NCBI GenBank assembly: GCA_041650175.1
Contig: JBAZLS010000012.1
Location: 1-27,708 of the forward strand
Direction of reading: 5' to 3'
Length of the DNA stretch: 27,708 bases
Origin: Minisyncoccus sp041650175
Lineage (GTDB): Bacteria; Patescibacteriota; Minisyncoccia; Minisyncoccales; Minisyncoccaceae
Positions 23,840 through 27,708 of the stretch are shown piece after piece; position 1 is the stretch's first letter; each line of letters starts with the position of its first letter. A program made the position numbers and the translations under genes. The notes under the pieces were generated by a model. The model had not been told where the DNA came from. It saw only the letters and a program-made list of their open reading frames with translations, and did not search any database.

Positions 23840-24392
23840 AGAGAGGGAATAAAGAATGTGTAAAATTTTAGAATAGAATCAAAACTTTCAAATTTTGTTT
23901 TCTCCACACGTAAGTTTTTTGTTAAAAACTTTCTTTAATTCGCTTCAGTCGAGCTCATTAGGTGAAGAAAACAATAATTTGCAAAGTTTTTTAATTATGA
24001 AATTTTAATGTGCCAAAAAGGAAGAGTGAGGGAAACAAATATTGTAATGGACTTAATGTCCATTTATTTTTATAGAAGGGAATAAAGAATGTATAAAATT
24101 TAAATAGGTTCGCAATTCTTTTTTGTCATTTTTTTTCTCCGGCATAAATTCTTTGCTAAGAATTTAACTGTTTGCTTTCATCCGCCAACTGGCGGAAGCG
24201 CAACCCTCCAAAGGTGGGCAAGAAGGCGACGAAAAAGAAATGACAAAACGAATTGCGTTGTTCATGAAATTTTAATGTGCCAAAGGGTGGGAGTAGAGAA
24301 AATCGTAGATTGCAAGCAAGTTTTTTATTATTTTGGCGAGGTCCGACCTCGTAACGAGGTCGGACCTCGATTACCAAACGAAATGTCCCCGC
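23836..24392. repeat. Repeat-rich intergenic modules after gpsA
   Basis: Two modules follow one another. The first starts at the gpsA stop (ATAGA..GGGAATAAAGAATGT) and has nested hairpin arms around 23880-23960, the loop motif CAGTCG, and the tail ATGAAATTTTAATGTGCCAA (23997-24016). The second repeats ATAGAAGGGAATAAAGAATGT from 24072, then the hairpin family of 4346-4458, with TCCGCCAACTGGCGGA (24181-24196) in its loop. Its tail (from 24264) and a degraded GTAGC hairpin (24307) follow. The double GAGGTC palindrome lies at 24337-24369. I see no gene. Confidence 0.75.
24337..24369. repeat. Perfect double palindrome CGAGGTCCGACCTCG-TAA-CGAGGTCGGACCTCG
   Basis: Each half is itself a palindrome and the two halves are inverted repeats of each other, so the element can form one long hairpin or two short ones. 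It is the intact version of 4540-4573. Confidence 0.8.
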
Positions 24393-24492
24393 TGTCATTG
24401 CGAGGAGGGCGAAGCACGACGAAGCAATCTAAAAGTCTAATAAAATAAATAGATTGCTTCGTTATTCGCTTCACTCTCTCCTCGCAATGACA
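24393..24492. mobile_element. MITE-like palindromic element, copy C
   Basis: This 100-bp copy has perfect TGTCATTGCGAGGAG/CTCCTCGCAATGACA ends and the same internal arms as copies A and B. The flanking DNA on its right (24498-24566) matches 6070-6136 after copy B, so these two copies share more than the element itself. Confidence 0.8.
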
Positions 24493-24587
24493 AACAACGG
24501 ATGCATTTCGTAATTCAAAGTATAATTAATACATACATAAATTTTCTATTGATTCGCCGACTAGCGATTTGCCTTACTTTATTTTCA

Positions 24588-24603
24588 TCCGCCAGCTGGC
24601 GGA
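24588..24603. repeat. 16-bp palindrome TCCGCCAGCTGGCGGA
   Basis: It sits between arms TTATTTT and AAAAATAA, i.e. again in a hairpin loop. Variants lie at 6121, 13977, 24181, 27547 and 27665. The remaining stretch to 24744 holds a diverged tail motif near 24648 and no gene. Confidence 0.75.
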
Positions 24604-24771
24604 AAAATAAAAGGTGTCAAAAGGAAACATTTAAAACGAATTGCGTTTATAAAATTTTAACGTGCCAAGAGAGGGGGAATAAAAAGGGTAAAATGTAATG
24701 AGAATAGTTTTCTTGCTGAAAATTTAATTTTAGGGTAAAGTTTAATGTATAATAATAATGATTTAAGGAAG

Positions 24772-25251
24772 ATGAAAGTAAATATTTTTATTGAAAATCC
24801 AAAAGGTAGCCATAATAAATATGAACTTGATAAAGAAACAAACAAAGTAATGCTTGATAGAGTTTTGCATTCTGCTGTATATTGGCCATTTGAATATGGA
24901 TTTTTGGAAGATACTTTAGCAGATGATGGAGATCCATTGGATGTTTTGGTTTTGTCAGAGAGTCCTACTTTTCCTGGGTGCGTTGTTCCATGCAGAGTAA
25001 TCGGAATGCTTAATATGGAGGATGAAGCTGGCCTTGATTATAAAATTATTGCGGTTCCGGATGATAAGATAGATCCGCGTTTTAAAGAGATAGTGGATAT
25101 TTCTGATGTTGGTGAACATCAAAGAAAAATAATCCAAGAGTTTTTTGAGACATATAAAAAATTGGAAGTCGGTAAATGGGTAAAAATTACTGGCTTTGAG
25201 TCAAGAGAAATAGCTGAGAATATTATTGAAAAATCGCGTGTTAATAAATAA
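24772..25251 (+). CDS. ppa: Inorganic pyrophosphatase (family I)
   Basis: The 159-residue protein from ATG 24772 begins MKVNIFIENPKGSHNKYE, the family's N-terminal signature. It carries YWPFEYGF and the metal-binding block DDGDPLDVLV (51-60), followed by DEAGLDYKIIAVP. It hydrolyses pyrophosphate in the cytoplasm and so drives biosynthesis. A frame also opens at ATG 24745 and adds nine residues. That codon overlaps a TATAAT (24748-24753), which is better read as the -10 box, so I prefer 24772. AAGGA lies just before it but too close to act as a good ribosome binding site. A ferredoxin gene follows after 16 nt. Confidence 0.95.
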   Translation: MKVNIFIENPKGSHNKYELDKETNKVMLDRVLHSAVYWPFEYGFLEDTLADDGDPLDVLVLSESPTFPGCVVPCRVIGMLNMEDEAGLDYKIIAVPDDKIDPRFKEIVDISDVGEHQRKIIQEFFETYKKLEVGKWVKITGFESREIAENIIEKSRVNK

Positions 25252-25267
25252 AATAAAATCATAAAAA

Positions 25268-25453
25268 ATGGAGTATTCAGTTGATAAAGAAAAATGTATT
25301 GGTTGTGGAAGTTGTAATCTAGCTTGTCCTAGCGGAATGGGGATGGCTAATGATGGCAAGGCTACTGTAATATCTGCTAGCGAGGTAGAAGGCTGCGGAG
25401 GGGTTGATTTGTGCCCTTATGGAGCAATTATAGAAGAAGATAAGGAAAAATAG
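25268..25453 (+). CDS. Monocluster [4Fe-4S] ferredoxin
   Basis: The 61-residue protein has C10, C13, C16 and C49 arranged to bind one [4Fe-4S] cluster (CIGCGSC and CP). C20 and C43 lie at the positions that form a disulfide in the Thermotoga maritima type of ferredoxin. It is a small soluble electron carrier. A partner could be an oxidoreductase or the superoxide reductase encoded elsewhere in the window, but nothing in the sequence proves this. It is probably co-transcribed with ppa and ends at the terminator at 25471. Confidence 0.92.
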   Translation: MEYSVDKEKCIGCGSCNLACPSGMGMANDGKATVISASEVEGCGGVDLCPYGAIIEEDKEK

Positions 25454-25470
25454 AGTTTAATTTAAAATAA

Positions 25471-25495
25471 AGGCTTACGAATGGTAAGCTTTTTG
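25471..25495 (+). terminator. Rho-independent terminator after the ferredoxin gene
   Basis: GCTTAC (25473-25478) pairs with GTAAGC (25484-25489) around GAATG, followed by TTTTT. I see no further feature in 25496-25600 apart from A/T-rich DNA. Confidence 0.75.
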
Positions 25496-25603
25496 ATTAA
25501 AAATATAAATGGTAATTTTTTGAAGGAAGTAAAAAAGGATTGAAAAATTTGTTTAAAGCAAAATAATTCTAGACATTAATATATTTTGGTTGTAGGATAG
25601 TTC

Positions 25604-25609
25604 TATAAA
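25604..25609 (+). promoter_or_regulatory. -10 box suggesting a leaderless transcript
   Basis: TATAAA ends 8 nt before ATG 25618, so transcription would begin at or within a base or two of the start codon. No convincing -35 element is seen. Confidence 0.4.
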
Positions 25610-25617
25610 ATAAATAT

Positions 25618-25824
25618 ATGATTACAAAAGAAACAAAACTTGATAAAATTTTAGAAATTGAAGGAGTGGAAGAAATACTTTTAAATTATAAAGTACCTTG
25701 TCTTTCTTGTCCCTATGCTAAATACGAATTGGCAGAACTTAATATTGGTTTTATCTGCGAGAGATATAATATTGATAGTGATAAGCTGATTGATGAATTA
25801 AATAAAAAAGCTGAAGAGAAATAA
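25618..25824 (+). CDS. DUF1858-family small CxxC protein
   Basis: The 68-residue protein matches DUF1858: KETKLDKILEIEG..EEILLNYKVPCLSCPYAKYELAELNIGFICERYNID. The CLSCP motif (C28, C31) and Cys47 could bind metal or form a redox disulfide. In other genomes this domain is linked to hybrid cluster proteins and metabolism of sulfur or nitric oxide, but its role is unknown. It precedes the ComEC-like gene by only 3 nt, so they are likely co-transcribed. Nearby ferredoxin suggests, but does not prove, a redox function. Confidence 0.85.
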   Translation: MITKETKLDKILEIEGVEEILLNYKVPCLSCPYAKYELAELNIGFICERYNIDSDKLIDELNKKAEEK

Positions 25825-25827
25825 AAA

Positions 25828-26709
25828 ATGAAAAAGACGGCTTATTATATTTTAGCTATCCTAATAGTTTTAAATATTATTAGTTGGTCATATTTATTTT
25901 CAATAAGAGACAATCTTTTTAAGGTTGTCTTTTTTGATGTTGGACAGGGGGATGGAATTTTTATAGAAACTCCTGATAAGAAGCAAATAGTTATTGATGG
26001 CGGTTCTGATTATAATCTGATGGCAGAAAAAATATCTAAAGAAATTCCTTTTTGGGATAAAGAATTGGATGCAATTATTTTGACTCATACTGACCAAGAT
26101 CATATGAATGGGCTTTTTGGCGTTTTGGAAAAATATAAGGTTAATAATATCTTGTGGACAGGAATAGAAAAAGATGGAGCAGAGGAAAAAATAAAAAATT
26201 GGAAAAATATGCTAGATAAGGAAGTGAACAATGATGGAGCAAAAATCGGTCTGATAAAAAATATAAATTCTATTATTGATAATAATATGGTTTTAGATTT
26301 TCTTTGGCCGGAGAAAATATCTGAAAAAATTAACAAAAATGATACTAATGATTATTCTCTAGTTTCGAAAATGTGTTATTTTAAAACATGTTTCCTTTTT
26401 ACGGGAGATATGTCTTTTGATGAAGAAAATAGAGTTATTCGTAACGAGAGTGTAAAAGCTGATATTTTGAAAGTTGCACATCATGGTTCAAAATTTTCTT
26501 CATCAAACGAATTTTTATCGGCAGTTTCTCCAAAATTGGCGATAATTGAAGTCGGCAAAAATAATTATGGCCATCCATCCTTAGAAGCGATAAAAAGATT
26601 GGAAGATAATGGAATTAAGGTGGCGAGAACTGATAAAAACGGAAACATTACAGTTTTTTCTGATGGACAGAATTATAAAATAGTATATGAAAAAATAATA
26701 GTGGATTAG
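25828..26709 (+). CDS. ComEC/Rec2-like metallo-beta-lactamase-fold hydrolase, membrane-anchored
   Basis: The 293-residue protein has one N-terminal hydrophobic anchor (about 5-25) and then the C-terminal hydrolase domain of ComEC. It shows VVFFDVGQGDGIFIETP, the metal motif HTDQDH (87-92), FTGDM, AHHGSKFSSS (H218, H219) and GHPSLEAIKRLEDNGI. In full ComEC this domain lies outside the membrane next to the DNA channel and may degrade the non-transforming strand. The OB-fold and channel domains are absent here, so it is a stand-alone hydrolase. It could act with a channel encoded elsewhere or as a secreted nuclease or phosphodiesterase. Confidence 0.9.
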   Translation: MKKTAYYILAILIVLNIISWSYLFSIRDNLFKVVFFDVGQGDGIFIETPDKKQIVIDGGSDYNLMAEKISKEIPFWDKELDAIILTHTDQDHMNGLFGVLEKYKVNNILWTGIEKDGAEEKIKNWKNMLDKEVNNDGAKIGLIKNINSIIDNNMVLDFLWPEKISEKINKNDTNDYSLVSKMCYFKTCFLFTGDMSFDEENRVIRNESVKADILKVAHHGSKFSSSNEFLSAVSPKLAIIEVGKNNYGHPSLEAIKRLEDNGIKVARTDKNGNITVFSDGQNYKIVYEKIIVD

Positions 26710-26713
26710 CGTA

Positions 26714-26742
26714 TTAACAACTTGAAGAAAGAATGATATAAA
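26714..26742 (+). promoter_or_regulatory. Near-consensus promoter of a putative ncRNA
   Basis: TTAACA (26714-26719) is spaced 17 nt from TATAAA (26737-26742), which is preceded by an extended TGA. The predicted start at 26749-26750 coincides with the first base pair of the RNA fold. Confidence 0.7.
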
Positions 26743-26748
26743 TTACTT

Positions 26749-26900
26749 GGTTCTACATTTTAAATTTCCTAACAAATTTATATAGGGAGCCTTACTTTTT
26801 TTAACTGCTGTGGCAGTTGAAATCGGTGCCCACTTAATAGTGGTTAGGACTTCTTAAATATGTAGAACTATAGATAGCGCCCGATGGACGCTATTTATTC
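26749..26900 (+). ncRNA. Structured RNA, 6S-like (RNA-polymerase-mimic candidate)
   Basis: A closing stem GTTCTACAT (26750-26758) pairs perfectly with ATGTAGAAC (26860-26868). TCCTAAC (26767-26773) pairs with GTTAGGA (26843-26849). A large bubble follows, with about 11 nt on each side. GGGAGCC (26785-26791) then pairs with GGTGCCC (26825-26831), with one mismatch and one G-U. A terminal hairpin AACTGC-TGTG-GCAGTT (26803-26818) caps it. CCAC/GTGG (26830-26843) can form a competing hairpin on the 3' side of the bubble. This long rod with a central bubble is the architecture of 6S RNA. ATAGCG..CGCTAT (26873-26895) followed by TTATT may terminate it. The promoter, fold and terminator are seen; the 6S identity is inference. 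Confidence 0.5.
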
Positions 26901-26937
26901 TATAAGTTAAAATTATTTTTAATATAATAATATATTT

Positions 26938-27408
26938 ATGAAAATAATTTTTAATTATTTAGGTTTTCCAGAAAAAAGTAATATTATAAGGGCGATTGAT
27001 GATTATGAAAAAATATGGAAGGAAGAAGGTACCCTTATTATAGAAAAGATTCAGACACATTCTGGGATGAAATTTGTTGTTGAGGAAATACAGGCTTATG
27101 TGCATGAGGATAAGAGTCAGTCGCATCCTTTATTGTTAAGAGCTAGTTATTCGTATGAATTTAAGAAAGCAACATTAATCCATGAATTATTACATATTAT
27201 TTTGGTTGATAATAAAATTAAATATAAAGATCCATTAACAACGCATATCGAACTTGATAAGTATTATTATGATATTTTGATGGATATGTACGGAAAAAAA
27301 TTTTTGAATATGGTAATACAAAAAGAAAGTGGTTTTGGGGGGATGTATAAGCAGGCTTGGGAAGTTATAAAAAAAGAAAAGCAAATCATAGAATTAAGGG
27401 GTAGTTAG
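26938..27408 (+). CDS. Small HExxH putative metallopeptidase-like protein
   Basis: I do not recognise a named family. The 156-residue protein contains LIHELLHIIL, an HExxH zinc motif at H82-E83-L84-L85-H86 in a hydrophobic helix. H103 (THIELD) could be a third ligand. There is no signal peptide or membrane segment. It could be a minigluzincin-like peptidase. TATAAT at 26923-26928 lies 9 nt before the ATG, so the mRNA would be leaderless or nearly so. The stop codon TAG at 27406-27408 lies inside the tRNA-Val gene, so the last codons double as its acceptor stem. Confidence 0.72.
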   Translation: MKIIFNYLGFPEKSNIIRAIDDYEKIWKEEGTLIIEKIQTHSGMKFVVEEIQAYVHEDKSQSHPLLLRASYSYEFKKATLIHELLHIILVDNKIKYKDPLTTHIELDKYYYDILMDMYGKKFLNMVIQKESGFGGMYKQAWEVIKKEKQIIELRGS

Positions 27409-27472
27409 CTCAAGATGGTAGAGCATTGCGTTCACATCGCAAAGGTCATTGGTTCGATTCCAATACTACCCA
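27399..27472 (+). tRNA. tRNA-Val (anticodon CAC)
   Basis: The acceptor GGGTAGT (27399-27405) pairs with ACTACCC (27465-27471), with discriminator A at 27472. The D-arm is GCTC/GAGC, the anticodon arm TTGCG-TTCACAT-CGCAA carries anticodon CAC, and the T-arm is ATTGG-TTCGATT-CCAAT. CCA is not encoded. The anticodon reads GTG codons. The gene overlaps the preceding reading frame by 10 nt, and its last 18 nt start a tandem repeat. Confidence 0.93.
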
Positions 27473-27708
27473 CACTTTGAAATAGTAACAATGAATTTTG
27501 GAATCGAAGGCGGAGCTGCGACTGGCAGCGAGCCTGGCCGGAGCAATCCGCCAGTAGGCGGATATGCGATGGCGATTCCAATACTACCCACACTTTGAAA
27601 TAGTAACAATGAATTTTGGAATCGAAGGCGGAGCTGCGACTGGCAGCGAGCCTGGCCGGAGCAATCCGCCAGTAGGCGGATATGCGATGGCGATTCCAAT
27701 ACTACCCA
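27455..27708. repeat. 118-bp tandem repeat beginning with the 3' end of tRNA-Val
   Basis: CGATTCCAATACTACCCA occurs at 27455, 27573 and 27691, an exact period of 118 nt, and the two full units appear identical. Each unit therefore starts with the 3' 18 nt of the tRNA. It then has TTGGAATCG (at 27498 in unit 1), the inverted repeat of the tRNA T-arm, and the palindrome TCCGCCAGTAGGCGGA (27547, 27665). The array runs off the window end, so its copy number is unknown. An assembly loop at a contig end is possible. Confidence 0.9.

Noticed and set aside
24040..24070. Terminator hairpin after the first gpsA module
   Set aside because: The AATGGAC/GTCATT arms do not pair fully, so the signal is too weak to list as a terminator.
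24745..24771. Upstream ATG as the pyrophosphatase start
   Set aside because: It would lie on the likely -10 box, and the nine added residues do not match the family's N-terminus.
27455..27708. CRISPR array
   Set aside because: The repeats are directly adjacent 118-bp units with no variable spacers, and no cas gene is present.
1..27708. DGR template repeat or reverse transcriptase within the window
   Set aside because: I found no A-rich sequence matching the two variable regions outside the two genes, and no frame with reverse transcriptase motifs.
1..27708. Recoding of TGA (as in Gracilibacteria or Absconditabacteria)
   Set aside because: No clear gene contains an in-frame TGA. Genes end in TAA or TAG, and the frames read normally with the standard code.

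Overview
This AT-rich window (about one third G+C) reads like a genome fragment from the Candidate Phyla Radiation (Patescibacteria, Parcubacteria-like). The genes are short and tightly packed, and Shine-Dalgarno sites are almost absent. Several proteins are typical of that group: a TraD/HerA-like ATPase in an operon with a J-domain protein, SIMPL, FKBP, divergent PAP2, a short PrmC and stand-alone ComEC-like hydrolases. TGA is not read as an amino acid in any gene. No ribosomal RNA or marker protein is present, so the assignment is inference.

Layout. 1-5934: two paralogous surface proteins with a sulfatase-modifying/FISUMP (C-type-lectin-like) domain flank a BaiN-type flavoprotein and the GTPase BipA/TypA. 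5935-6290: repeats and a terminator. 6288-7902 (minus strand): a beta-carbonic-anhydrase-like protein and a membrane-anchored GH3 hexosaminidase. 7950-13631: a long plus-strand run with a superoxide reductase/tRNA-binding fusion, SIMPL, FKBP, DUF167, TruB, PAP2-like, PrmC, UppP and an AlkD-like protein. 14113-19671: an operon of a membrane ATPase, a large J-domain coiled-coil protein and two small acidic proteins. 19761-23839: a UvrD-type helicase-nuclease and GpsA. 24772-27408: pyrophosphatase, ferredoxin, a DUF1858 protein, a ComEC-like hydrolase, a structured-RNA candidate and an HExxH protein, followed by tRNA-Val and a 118-bp tandem repeat that runs to the window end.

The strongest unusual signal is the surface-protein pair. 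Their last ~37 codons differ almost only at codon positions 1 and 2, and invariant positions there contain almost no adenine. This is the footprint of adenine-specific mutagenesis by a diversity-generating retroelement (DGR). A short reading frame after the first copy resembles the N-terminus of the DGR accessory protein Avd, as if a cassette had been deleted. The second copy also carries a (CT)9.5 tract inside its prepilin leader that puts the promoter-proximal ATG out of frame. Gain of one CT or loss of two would restore a type IV prepilin. This suggests a pilin-lectin adhesin under two layers of variation: on/off switching and C-terminal hypermutation.

The intergenic DNA is also unusual. 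It holds nested palindromes, a MITE-like 100-bp element in three copies, a mobile 16-bp palindrome, and local duplications that begin in the last codons of the upstream gene (typA, the alkD-like gene) or in the last 18 nt of the tRNA.
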